This document shows, piece after piece, positions 15,788 to 23,996 of a stretch of 64,000 nucleotides of DNA. The notes beneath the pieces were generated by a model. The model had not been told where the DNA came from, did not search any database, and saw only the letters and a list, made by a program, of their open reading frames with translations. The position numbers and the translations under genes were made by a program. The stretch lies in assembly GCF_001620365.2 (NCBI RefSeq), contig NZ_LQMT02000030.1, positions 122,294-186,293 on the forward strand, written 5' to 3'. The stretch is from Amycolatopsis keratiniphila subsp. keratiniphila (GTDB lineage Bacteria; Actinomycetota; Actinomycetes; Mycobacteriales; Pseudonocardiaceae). How positions within the stretch are numbered: the first letter of the stretch is position 1; every line of letters begins with the position of its first letter.

Positions 15788-17839
15788 GTGACTGCTGAGA
15801 CCCTGTACGGGGCCGACGACCTGACGCATCTCGAGGGTCTGGAAGCGGTCCGCAAGCGCCCCGGGATGTACATCGGCTCCACCGACAGCCGCGGTATCAA
15901 CCACCTGTTCTCCGAGGTCGTGGACAACTCGACCGACGAGGGCGTGGCGGGTCACGCCACGAAGATCGTGGTCACCCTGCACGCCGACGGCAGCGTCCAG
16001 GTCGACGACGACGGCCGCGGCATCCCCACCGGCACGCACGCCAAATCCGGTTTGTCCGGCGTCGAGCTGGTGCTCACCAGGCTGCACGCGGGCGGCAAGT
16101 TCGGCGGCTCCGGCTACAAGACCTCCGGTGGTCTGCACGGTGTCGGCGCCTCGGCGGTGAACGCGCTGTCGCACCGCTTCGACGTCACGGTGAAGCAGAG
16201 CGGCAAGGTCCACCAGATGTCGTTCGCGCACGGCGTCCCCGGCGTGTTCGACGGGCCCGGCCCGAAGGCCAAGTTCACCCGCAAGTCCGGGCTGAACATC
16301 ACCGGCAAGATGAAGCGCGGGGAGCGCTCCGGCACGTCGATCCGGTACTGGTACGACTCGCGCTACTTCGAGAGCGGCGCCGCGCTCGACGTCGAAGGCG
16401 TCCGCGCGAAGATGCGCAACACGGCGTTCCTCGTCCCCGGCGTCACGTACGTGTTGCGCACGGCCGTGGACGATTCGATCAGCGAAGAGACCTTCCACTT
16501 CCCCAACGGCCTCGCCGACATGGTCGACTTCCTCGCCCCGGACAGCGAAAAACCCGTCTGCGGCACGCTGATCATCAACGGCGAGGGCACGTACAAGGAG
16601 AACGCGGCCGACGCCAGCGGTGTCATGCAGTCCAATGTGGTGCGTCACGCGGAGGTCGAGGTCGCGCTGCGCTGGGGCACCGGCTACGAGCGCACGGTGG
16701 AGTGCTTCACCAACACCATCCGCAACGTGCACGGCGGCACCCACCGCCGCGGTTTCGACCGCGCGGTGCTGAAAGCCTTGCAGGACGCCATTTCCAAAAC
16801 CCGAGGGCTGCTCAAGCCCAAGGAGGACATGCCCACCGTCGAAGACGTGCTCGAAGGCATGACGGCGGTCGTCCACGTCCGGCTGCCCGAGCCGCAGTTC
16901 ACGTCGCAGACCAAGGACGAGCTGTCCACCGCCGGCATCACCCGCGTCATCCAGGGCATCGTCGACAAGCACATCCGCGCCTGGACCGAAGAGCGCAAGA
17001 CCAAGTCCGAGGCGAAGATCGTGCTGCAGAAGGTGGTCGACGCGGCACGCGTCCGGCTCACCCAGAAGCAGCAGAAGGACGCCGCCCGGCGCAAGACCGC
17101 GCTCGAAGGCGCGGCCATGCCGCCGAAGCTGGTCGACTGCCGCACCACCGGCGTCGCCCGCAGTGAGCTGTTCCTCGTCGAGGGTGACAGCGCCCTCGGT
17201 TCGGCGCGGATGGCGCGCGTCTCGGAGTACCAGGCGCTGCTTCCCTTGCGCGGCAAGATCCTCAACGTCCAGAAGGCGTCGCTCGGCGACACCTTGAAGA
17301 ACGCCGAGATCGCCTCGATCGTGCAGGTGCTCGGCGCGGGCAGCGGGCGCACGTTCGACCTGTCGACCATGCGCTACGGCCGGGTGATCCTGATGGCCGA
17401 CGCGGACGTCGACGGTTCGCATATCCGCACGCTGCTGATCACGCTGTTCGCCAAGTACATGCGGCCGGCGATCGAGGACGGCAGGCTCTACGCCGCGATG
17501 CCGCCGCTGCACAAACTGGTCACCAAGGGCCGCAACCCGGAAACCCATTTCACCTTCACCCAGAAGGAGATGGAGACCAAGTACGCGGAGCTGGAGCGGG
17601 CGGGCAAGCAGATCGTCACGCCGGTGCCGCGGTTCAAGGGTCTCGGCGAGATGGACGCCGACGAGCTGTGGGAGACCACGATGAACCCGGCCACCCGCTC
17701 GGTCCGCCGGATCACCCTCGACGACGTCGAAGCCGCGGAGAACGCGCTCGAACTGTTGATGGGCGAGAAGGTCGAGCCACGCCGCAACTGGCTGGTCGAA
17801 TCCTCCGACCGGGTCGACCGCGAAGCCATCGACGCCTGA
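15788..17839 (+). CDS. parE: Type IIA DNA topoisomerase (topo IV-type) subunit B
   Basis: A 683-residue GHKL ATPase subunit. The ATP site shows EVVDNSTDEG, DDDGRGIP, and the lid GGLHGVGASAVNAL; the TOPRIM domain has LVEGDSALG and MADADVDGSHIRTLL. The length is that of the short ParE/GyrB form without the Gram-negative insertion. It pairs with the subunit A gene 29 bp downstream. Actinomycetes such as Streptomyces carry this second pair in addition to gyrase, for decatenation; since the window does not show gyrAB, the topo IV assignment rests on the A subunit lacking a gyrase box. Translation starts at GTG 15788. Confidence 0.9.
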   Translation: MTAETLYGADDLTHLEGLEAVRKRPGMYIGSTDSRGINHLFSEVVDNSTDEGVAGHATKIVVTLHADGSVQVDDDGRGIPTGTHAKSGLSGVELVLTRLHAGGKFGGSGYKTSGGLHGVGASAVNALSHRFDVTVKQSGKVHQMSFAHGVPGVFDGPGPKAKFTRKSGLNITGKMKRGERSGTSIRYWYDSRYFESGAALDVEGVRAKMRNTAFLVPGVTYVLRTAVDDSISEETFHFPNGLADMVDFLAPDSEKPVCGTLIINGEGTYKENAADASGVMQSNVVRHAEVEVALRWGTGYERTVECFTNTIRNVHGGTHRRGFDRAVLKALQDAISKTRGLLKPKEDMPTVEDVLEGMTAVVHVRLPEPQFTSQTKDELSTAGITRVIQGIVDKHIRAWTEERKTKSEAKIVLQKVVDAARVRLTQKQQKDAARRKTALEGAAMPPKLVDCRTTGVARSELFLVEGDSALGSARMARVSEYQALLPLRGKILNVQKASLGDTLKNAEIASIVQVLGAGSGRTFDLSTMRYGRVILMADADVDGSHIRTLLITLFAKYMRPAIEDGRLYAAMPPLHKLVTKGRNPETHFTFTQKEMETKYAELERAGKQIVTPVPRFKGLGEMDADELWETTMNPATRSVRRITLDDVEAAENALELLMGEKVEPRRNWLVESSDRVDREAIDA

Positions 17840-17868
17840 TTTCGCTGCTATTCAAGGAGCTTTGAGCA

Positions 17869-20355
17869 ATGGCACGCCGCAAGGGCACCACCACCAAGGT
17901 CGATCCCTCCGCGTTCGACAAGCCCGGCGCGAACGTCTTCGACAACTCGCTGAAGACGGAGATCGAGGATTCGTACCTGGAGTACGCCTACTCGGTCATC
18001 CACTCGCGGGCGCTCCCGGACGCGCGGGACGGTCTGAAGCCGGTGCACCGCCGGATCATGCACTCGATGAACGAGAACGGCTACCGGCCTTCGCACGCGT
18101 ACGTGAAGTCGGCGCGTGTCACCGGCGACGTGATGGGCAAGTACCACCCGCACGGTGAGACGGCGATCTACGACGCCATGGTCCGGCTCGCGCAGGACTT
18201 CTCGCTCAACGTCCCGCTGATCGACGGGCACGGCAACTTCGGCTCCCCCGACGACGGCCCGGCCGCCTCGCGGTACACCGAGGCGCGGCTGTCCCCGGAA
18301 GCGATGCTGCTGGTCGGTGAGCTCGGCGAGGACACCGTCGACTTCCGGCCGAACTACGACGGCTCGCTCGAAGAGCCGTCGGTGCTGCCCGCGGCCTTCC
18401 CGAACCTGCTGGTGAACGGCACGTCCGGGATCGCGGTCGGGATGGCGACCAACATGATCCCGCACAACCTGTCCGAGGTCATCGGCGCGGCGCGGTGGCT
18501 GATCAACCACCCGAACGCCACCCTCGACAAGCTGATGGAGTACGTCCCGGGTCCCGACCTGCCGACCGGTGGTTCGCTGCTGGGGCTGGACGAGGTCCGC
18601 CGCGCGTACGAGACCGGCCGTGGTGTGGTGCGGATGCGCGCCAGCGCCGAGACCGGGCCGCTGGAAGGCAGCCGCGGCCGTCAGGCGATCACCATCACCG
18701 AGCTCCCGTACGGCGTCGGCCCGGAGAAGGTGATCGAGAAGATCACCGACGAGGTCAACAAGTCCAAGCGGCTCACCGGGATCGCCGACGTCAAGGACCT
18801 CACCGACCGCGAGAACGGCACGCGGCTGGTCATCGAATGCAAGGTCGGCGTGAACCCGCAGGCGCTCCTGGCGGATCTGTACCGGCTCACGCCGCTGGAG
18901 CAGTCGTTCGGCATCAACAACCTGGTGCTGGTGGACGGGCAGCCGCAGACGCTGGGGCTCAAGGCACTGCTGGAAGTCTTCCTCAGCCACCGCTACGAGG
19001 TCGTCACCCGCCGCACGCGCTACCGGCGCCGCAAACGCGAAGAGCGTCTGCACCTGGTCGACGGTCTGCTGATCGCCCTGCTCGACATCGACAAGGTGAT
19101 CAAGCTGATCCGCGACAGCGAGAACGCCGCGGCCGCGAAGGACGGCCTGATGAAGCGGTTCAAGCTCTCGGAGATCCAGGCGACCTACATCCTGGACACC
19201 CCGCTGCGGCGGCTCACCAAGTACGACCGGATCGAACTCGAAGCCGAGCAGGACAAGCTGCGCGGGGAGATCGCCGAGCTGTCGAAGATCCTCGACGACG
19301 AGTCGGTGCTGAAGAAGGTCGTCTCGGGCGAGCTGGCCAAGGTCGCCAAGGACCACCCCACCGAACGCCGCACCGCGCTGATCGACGGTGACCTCAAGGA
19401 GGTCCTCGCCGCGTCGAAGCCGTCGGGTCCGCTGGAGGTCGCCGACGATCCGTGCCAGGTGATCCTGTCGGCCACCGGGCTGGTCGCCCGGACCGCGGCG
19501 GAATCGGAGGAGGCGTCGGAAGTGCGGCGCCGCAACGGCCGCGTCAAACACGACTCGGTGGCCGCGGTGGTCCATTCGACCGCGCGCGGGCAGGTGCTGC
19601 TGGTGACGAACCGCGGCCGCGCGTTCAAGACCGACGTGCTGCCGCTGCCGGTTCTGCCCGAACAGGCGGGCACGGTGTCGCTTCGCGGCGGTATGGCCGC
19701 GAAGGAACTGGCGCCGCTGGAGAAGGGCGAGCGCGTCATCGGCCTGGCCCCGCTCGGCGAGCAGGCCGCAGGCTCCCCCGGCCTCGCGCTCGGCACGAAG
19801 CACGGCGTCGTGAAGGTGTGCGCGCCGGAATGGCCGGTCCGCTCCGACGAGTTCGACGTGATCAGCTTGAAGGACGGCGATGAGGTCGTCGGTGCCACCT
19901 GGCTCACCGACGGCAACGAGACGCTGGCGTTCCTGTCGTCCGAAGCGTCACTGCTGCGCTACGCCGCTTCGCTGGTGCGGCCGCAGGGTCTCAAGGGCGG
20001 CGGCATGGCGGGCATCGTCGTCCGCGGCGACGCGGAAGTGGTCTTCTTCGGCGCGATCCGCACCGACGACGCCGAACACGGCGAGCCGATGGTCGTCACC
20101 GCGACCGGCGCGAGCGTCAAGGTGACCCCGTTCAGCGAGTACCCGGCCAAGGGCCGCGCGACCGGCGGTGTCCGGGCGCAGCGGTTCCTCAAGGGCGAAA
20201 CGCGCTTGATCGTCGGCTGGATCGGTCCGCGTCCCGCCGGTGCCGCCCGCAACGGCGACCCGGTGGAACTCCCCGAGGTCGACCTCCGGCGCGACGGCTC
20301 CGGCCACGCCCACCCCGGCCCCGAGGTCGTCGGTCACCTCATCGAACGCGACTGA
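17869..20355 (+). CDS. parC: Type IIA DNA topoisomerase (topo IV-type) subunit A
   Basis: An 828-residue subunit. The active-site tyrosine is Tyr136 in AASRYTEARL, the winged-helix DNA-gate motif DARDGLKPVHRRIMHSM is present, and the C-terminal domain forms a beta-pinwheel of GxxKxxxL-type blades (for example RGRAFKTDVLPL, GTKHGVVKVCAPE). I see no QRRGGKG-type gyrase box, which favours decatenating topo IV over gyrase. AAGGAGC precedes ATG 17869 by eight bases. It forms an operon with parE. The region beyond its stop is occupied by tandem and inverted repeats rather than a gene. Confidence 0.9.
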   Translation: MARRKGTTTKVDPSAFDKPGANVFDNSLKTEIEDSYLEYAYSVIHSRALPDARDGLKPVHRRIMHSMNENGYRPSHAYVKSARVTGDVMGKYHPHGETAIYDAMVRLAQDFSLNVPLIDGHGNFGSPDDGPAASRYTEARLSPEAMLLVGELGEDTVDFRPNYDGSLEEPSVLPAAFPNLLVNGTSGIAVGMATNMIPHNLSEVIGAARWLINHPNATLDKLMEYVPGPDLPTGGSLLGLDEVRRAYETGRGVVRMRASAETGPLEGSRGRQAITITELPYGVGPEKVIEKITDEVNKSKRLTGIADVKDLTDRENGTRLVIECKVGVNPQALLADLYRLTPLEQSFGINNLVLVDGQPQTLGLKALLEVFLSHRYEVVTRRTRYRRRKREERLHLVDGLLIALLDIDKVIKLIRDSENAAAAKDGLMKRFKLSEIQATYILDTPLRRLTKYDRIELEAEQDKLRGEIAELSKILDDESVLKKVVSGELAKVAKDHPTERRTALIDGDLKEVLAASKPSGPLEVADDPCQVILSATGLVARTAAESEEASEVRRRNGRVKHDSVAAVVHSTARGQVLLVTNRGRAFKTDVLPLPVLPEQAGTVSLRGGMAAKELAPLEKGERVIGLAPLGEQAAGSPGLALGTKHGVVKVCAPEWPVRSDEFDVISLKDGDEVVGATWLTDGNETLAFLSSEASLLRYAASLVRPQGLKGGGMAGIVVRGDAEVVFFGAIRTDDAEHGEPMVVTATGASVKVTPFSEYPAKGRATGGVRAQRFLKGETRLIVGWIGPRPAGAARNGDPVELPEVDLRRDGSGHAHPGPEVVGHLIERD

Positions 20356-20619
20356 CCCCGCACTCACGTGATTGGGCGCGTAACTCGCGTGATTGAAGCC
20401 GGAACTCACCCACCTCGTGAGTTCCGCCTCCAATCACGCGAGTTCCGGCCCCAATCACGCGAGTCACGCCTTCAGTCACGCGTGTCGTCCATCTGATCAC
20501 GCGTGTCGTCCGTCCGATCACGCGTGTCGTCCGTCCGATCACGCGTGTCGTCCGTCCGATCACGCGTGTCGTCCGTCGGGCCGCCGGATCCCGAGTGGTA
20601 GCAAAGGTCCCTTGCTCCC
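20356..20619. other. Repeat-rich intergenic region between convergent genes
   Basis: No gene is supported between parC and the acyl-CoA dehydrogenase gene, which converge here. The stretch is built from many short copies of ATCACGCGAGT/ATCACGCGTGT units in both orientations, then the 21-bp tandem array, then an R1 repeat. Confidence 0.8.
20474..20578. repeat. 21-bp tandem direct repeat, four copies plus one degenerate
   Basis: The unit GATCACGCGTGTCGTCCGTCC occurs at 20495, 20516, 20537 and 20558 (last base differing), preceded by a diverged copy from 20474. Each unit contains the palindrome ACGCGT. There are no spacers, so this is not CRISPR. Confidence 0.92.
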
Positions 20620-20620
20620 T
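20593..20620 (-). repeat. R1 repeat at the end of the acyl-CoA dehydrogenase gene
   Basis: Core AGCAAAGGTCCCTTGCT on the plus strand. The dehydrogenase TGA (20620-20622) abuts and shares one base with the element; the transcript carries the G-U paired form. Confidence 0.9.
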
Positions 20621-21831
20621 CAGCGGCCCAGCAGGCCCTTCGCGATGTGCGTCACCTGGATCTCGTTGCTCCCCGCGTAGATCATCAGCGACTTCGCGTC
20701 CCGCGCCAGCTGCTCCACCCGGTACTCCGCCATGTACCCGTTGCCGCCGAACAGCTGCACGGCCTCCATCGCGACCTCGGTGGCTGCCTCCGACGAGTAC
20801 AGCTTCATCGCCGAAGCCTCGGCCAGCGTCGGCATCTTGCCCGCGCGCAGGGTCTCGATCAGCTGGAACACCATGTTCTGCACGTTGATCCGCGCGACCT
20901 CCATCTTCGCCAGCTTGAGCTGGATCAGCTGGAACCGCCCGATCTCCTGGCCCCACAGCTTCCGGTTCTTCGCGTAGTCCACGCACAACCGGTGGCATTC
21001 GTTGATGATCCCGAGCGCCAGCGCCGCGACCCCGATCCGCTCGACGGCGAACCCGGACTTCACCTCGGCCTTGCTGTCACCGTCGCGGCCGCTCTCGGAC
21101 TCGCCGAGCAGCCGGTCCCGCCCGAGCCGGACGTCGCTGAAGAACAACTCGCCGGTCGGTGACGACATCATGCCCATCTTCTTGAACGGCTTGCCTTGGG
21201 TGAGTCCCGGCATGCCCTTGTCGAGCACGAACGTCAGCACCTTGCGATCCCGCACGTCCGAGCCGTCGTCGAGCTTCGCGTACACGATGATCGTGTCGGC
21301 ATAAGGCCCGTTGGTGATGAACGTCTTCTGTCCATTGAGGACGTACTCGTCACCGTCGCGCCGCACCGACGTCTTCATACCGCCGAAAGCGTCCGAGCCG
21401 GAGTCGGGTTCGGTGATCGCCCACGCCCCGACCTTCTCGAACGTCGCCAGCCCAGGCAGCCATCGTTCCTTCTGCGCTTGCGTGCCCTTGGTCAGGATCG
21501 TCTGCGCGGTCAGCCCGATGCTCACGCCGAGCGAAGCGACGATGCCGAGGCTGACCCCGGCCAGTTCGCTCACCGCGATGAGCGCCATCGCCTCCTGCCC
21601 ACCGAACGCCAGACCGCCACCCGAACCTGATCCAGGAGACTTCGACAGCAGTTTCGACACCGATTCCCGCGCGAGCGCGTCGATGCCGAAGGACGCGAAC
21701 ATCTTCCGGATGATGTCGTACGGCGGCAGCGTCCCGCTTTCCAGCGCGTCGAGGTGCGGCCGGATCTCCTTGTCGACGAACTCCCGGATCGCGTCCCTGA
21801 TCAGCAGTTCTGTCTCGGACCACTCGATCAC
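20620..21831 (-). CDS. Acyl-CoA dehydrogenase
   Basis: A 403-residue FAD enzyme of the acyl-CoA dehydrogenase family. Signature ITEPDSGSDAFG (residues about 139-150), NGQKTFITNG, and QLFGGNGYMAEYRVEQLARDAK fit the family. The usual catalytic Glu of the YEGT motif is absent: the sequence is IYAGSNE, with Ala386 at that place. Glu264 in FAVERIG aligns with the alternative base used by isovaleryl-CoA dehydrogenase, so an active enzyme is still likely. It would introduce the alpha-beta double bond in an acyl-CoA. The GTG start overlaps the SDR stop as GTGA. It is the last gene of the five-gene operon. Confidence 0.9.
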   Translation of the reverse strand: MIEWSETELLIRDAIREFVDKEIRPHLDALESGTLPPYDIIRKMFASFGIDALARESVSKLLSKSPGSGSGGGLAFGGQEAMALIAVSELAGVSLGIVASLGVSIGLTAQTILTKGTQAQKERWLPGLATFEKVGAWAITEPDSGSDAFGGMKTSVRRDGDEYVLNGQKTFITNGPYADTIIVYAKLDDGSDVRDRKVLTFVLDKGMPGLTQGKPFKKMGMMSSPTGELFFSDVRLGRDRLLGESESGRDGDSKAEVKSGFAVERIGVAALALGIINECHRLCVDYAKNRKLWGQEIGRFQLIQLKLAKMEVARINVQNMVFQLIETLRAGKMPTLAEASAMKLYSSEAATEVAMEAVQLFGGNGYMAEYRVEQLARDAKSLMIYAGSNEIQVTHIAKGLLGR

Positions 21832-22697
21832 GGGAGCCTCGCGGCGATGTCGTCGATCTCCCAGGCGGCCTCGGTCTCGATCACCTTGACGTCGTGCCAG
21901 CCCGCGAGTTCGGAGATCGCGCCGCCCTGCACCGCGAACACCTTGCCGGTGAGCGGGCACTTCTCGGTCGCCAGGTAGGCCACCAGCGGTGAGATGTTCG
22001 CCGGGGAGAACGCGTCGAACTCCCCTTCTTCCACTTCCTGCGCGAAGATCGCGCCCATGCCCGGCGTCGCCAGGGTGAGCCGCGTGCGCGCGATCGGCGC
22101 GATCGCGTTCACCCGCACGCCGTAGCGTTCCAGCTCCTCGGCGGCGACCAGCGTCAGCGCGGCGATACCCGCCTTCGCCGCGCCATAGTTCGCCTGGCCA
22201 GCGTTAGGCAGTGTGGTCCCGGACGCAGAGGCGGTGTTGATCACCGAACCCGCCACCGGCTCGCCGGCCTTGCTCGCGCTCTTCCAGTACGCGGCCGCGT
22301 GCCGCAGCACCGCCGCGTGCCCCTTCAGGTGCACGGCGATCACGGAATCCCATTGGGACTCCTCCAGTCCCGCGATGAACGCGTCGCGCAAGATGCCCGC
22401 GTTGTTCACGACGACGTCCAGCCTGCCGAACTCACCCACCGCCTGCGCGACCAGGTCCTCGGCGCCCGACCAGTCGGCGACGTTGGCCGTGTTCGCCACC
22501 GCCTTCCCGCCCGCCGCGCGGATCTCGTCGACGACCTCCTGCGCGGGCCCGGCGTCGCTGCCGCTGCCGTCGTTCGCGCCGCCGAGGTCGTTGACCACCA
22601 CGCTCGCGCCCTCCCGCGCGAACAGCAGCGCGTGCTCGCGGCCGATCCCGCGTCCGGCGCCGGTGATGACGGCGACGCGTCCGTCGAGTGCTCCCAT
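21828..22697 (-). CDS. SDR-family 3-hydroxyacyl-CoA dehydrogenase-like protein
   Basis: A 289-residue short-chain dehydrogenase. Cofactor motif TGAGRGIG, NNAG at about residue 98, and the Ser-Tyr-Lys catalytic set (NTASASGTTLPNAGQANYGAAKAG) are intact. The insert NDLGGANDGSGSDAGPAQEVVDEIRAAGG is typical of the SDR domain of peroxisomal multifunctional enzyme 2 (MFE-2), which oxidises 3-hydroxyacyl-CoA with NAD+. This fits its place between a MaoC hydratase and an acyl-CoA dehydrogenase. The stop overlaps the start of the dehydrogenase by four bases. Start ATG 22697. Confidence 0.9.
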   Translation of the reverse strand: MGALDGRVAVITGAGRGIGREHALLFAREGASVVVNDLGGANDGSGSDAGPAQEVVDEIRAAGGKAVANTANVADWSGAEDLVAQAVGEFGRLDVVVNNAGILRDAFIAGLEESQWDSVIAVHLKGHAAVLRHAAAYWKSASKAGEPVAGSVINTASASGTTLPNAGQANYGAAKAGIAALTLVAAEELERYGVRVNAIAPIARTRLTLATPGMGAIFAQEVEEGEFDAFSPANISPLVAYLATEKCPLTGKVFAVQGGAISELAGWHDVKVIETEAAWEIDDIAARLP

Positions 22698-22707
22698 GGC
22701 TTTGCTC

Positions 22708-23550
22708 CTACTCCGCGAATTCCGCGAGACCGTCTTTGATCACGACGGTTTGGCCGACGGTTGTTTCGAACGCGTAGCTCCCGGCGCCCGCGCGCCAGAT
22801 GTGCGTCGTCAGGTCCTGGCCGGGCAGCACCGGCTTGGCGAACCGGACGGCGAACCGCTTCAGTCTGTCCACATCGGACTCGGCGACCTCGGTCAGCAGC
22901 GCCCACGAAGTGAACGCCATGGTGCACAGGCCGTGCGCGATGATCCCCGGCAGCCCCGAGTCCTTCGCGACCTCTTCGTCGAGATGGATCGGCATCGGGT
23001 CGCCGGCGGCGGGCGCGTACCGATAGGTCTGGTCGTCGTCGACGTGCTGGTTCACCTTCGCCACCGGCGCCTGCGCACGGAGGCCTTCGTCGAACTTGTG
23101 GTCCGGCCCGAGTTCGCCGCGCGTCTCCCCGGTGTCGAACCCTCGCACGAACAGTGTCACGTACTGCTCGTTGACCAGGTCGCCGTCGTCGGTCCGGCAT
23201 TCGAGGTGGATGGTGCCGCGGGTGCCGTTCGGCAAGCCTTCGTAGCCGGTCATCCGCGCCCGCGACACGAGCTTGTCGCCGGGACGGATCGGCCGGTGCA
23301 ACCGGAACTCCTGCTCCCCGTGCACGATCCGGCCGAACAAGCCGACCGGGACGACCTCGAGCGCGGGCTCCATCAGCGACTCGAACACCGGCACGATCGC
23401 GAACACGGGGCTCGCGACGTCACCGGCGAGATGTGCCGGGATCGGGTCGTTCGTGGCCTTCGCGTACTCGATCAGCCGCTCGCGGGTGACCTCGAACCGC
23501 GAGTCGTCGGTCCATTTGCCGAGCCCGCCGGGGTCGAACCGCTCGGTCAC
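22708..23550 (-). CDS. Two-domain MaoC-like enoyl-CoA hydratase
   Basis: A 280-residue protein made of two hot-dog domains. The N-terminal one (residues about 15-145) is a degenerate MaoC_dehydrat_N domain; the C-terminal one has the hydratase 2 active-site pattern GDPMPIHLDEEVAKDSGLPGIIAHG with catalytic Asp and His. Such proteins catalyse (R)-specific hydration of 2-enoyl-CoAs, the step before the SDR dehydrogenase encoded next. The GTG start at 23550 overlaps the stop of the SRPBCC gene as GTGA, indicating coupled translation. The acyl substrate (fatty acid, sterol side chain or other) cannot be told from sequence. Confidence 0.9.
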   Translation of the reverse strand: MTERFDPGGLGKWTDDSRFEVTRERLIEYAKATNDPIPAHLAGDVASPVFAIVPVFESLMEPALEVVPVGLFGRIVHGEQEFRLHRPIRPGDKLVSRARMTGYEGLPNGTRGTIHLECRTDDGDLVNEQYVTLFVRGFDTGETRGELGPDHKFDEGLRAQAPVAKVNQHVDDDQTYRYAPAAGDPMPIHLDEEVAKDSGLPGIIAHGLCTMAFTSWALLTEVAESDVDRLKRFAVRFAKPVLPGQDLTTHIWRAGAGSYAFETTVGQTVVIKDGLAEFAE

Positions 23551-23978
23551 GAGACCAGCGCCTTGAAGTTCTCGAGGGAGGCGTCGAGGTTCTTCTTGCC
23601 GTCCTTCTCGACGGCCTTGCCGAGCGCGCCGACGATCATCTGACCGGCGAACTCCGCGTCGATGCTGGCGAGTGAACCGTCTCCGGACGCCTCCACGGAC
23701 AGCTCGAACTTGACCTTCACCCCGGCCATCCCGGTGCCGGAGATCGCCAGCTTCGACGGTGCCTCGAACTCGTCGACGGTCCAGGTGATGGTGTTCGGCA
23801 TCCCGAGCATCGTGACGACCTCGGAAGCCTGTGCTCCCTTGGAGAATTCCGCGGGGACCTCGCCCTTCCACTTGGTGTGGATGGTCAGCCACTTCTCGAA
23901 GTTGTTGGGGTTGGAGAACTCCGCCCACACCTTGTCGGGAGCGGCGGGGAGTTCGACGGAGGCACTGATCTTGCCCAT
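23547..23978 (-). CDS. SRPBCC protein of the Rv0910 family
   Basis: A 143-residue START-like fold protein. It shows the marks of the mycobacterial Rv0910 family: EKWLTIHTKWKGEVP, VVTMLGMPNTITWTV and GMAGVKVKFELSVE. In M. tuberculosis Rv0910 is described as the toxin of the Rv0909/Rv0910 pair, with a small antitoxin gene upstream. No such antitoxin is present here; instead the gene sits between a thiolase and a MaoC hydratase, 18 bp from the first and overlapping the second. A lipid- or acyl-CoA-binding role within this pathway therefore seems more likely, though this is inference. Confidence 0.82.
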   Translation of the reverse strand: MGKISASVELPAAPDKVWAEFSNPNNFEKWLTIHTKWKGEVPAEFSKGAQASEVVTMLGMPNTITWTVDEFEAPSKLAISGTGMAGVKVKFELSVEASGDGSLASIDAEFAGQMIVGALGKAVEKDGKKNLDASLENFKALVS

Positions 23979-23996
23979 GGTTCTTTCCTTTCGGGA

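Noticed and set aside
15752..20433. Long minus-strand open frames opposite the topoisomerase genes (598 and 651 codons)
   Set aside because: They are shadows of GC-rich parE and parC; the plus-strand products have complete domain sets, while the shadows are low-complexity and rich in H, R, D and V.
20474..20578. CRISPR-like array
   Set aside because: Direct repeats are contiguous, without spacers, and no cas gene is present.
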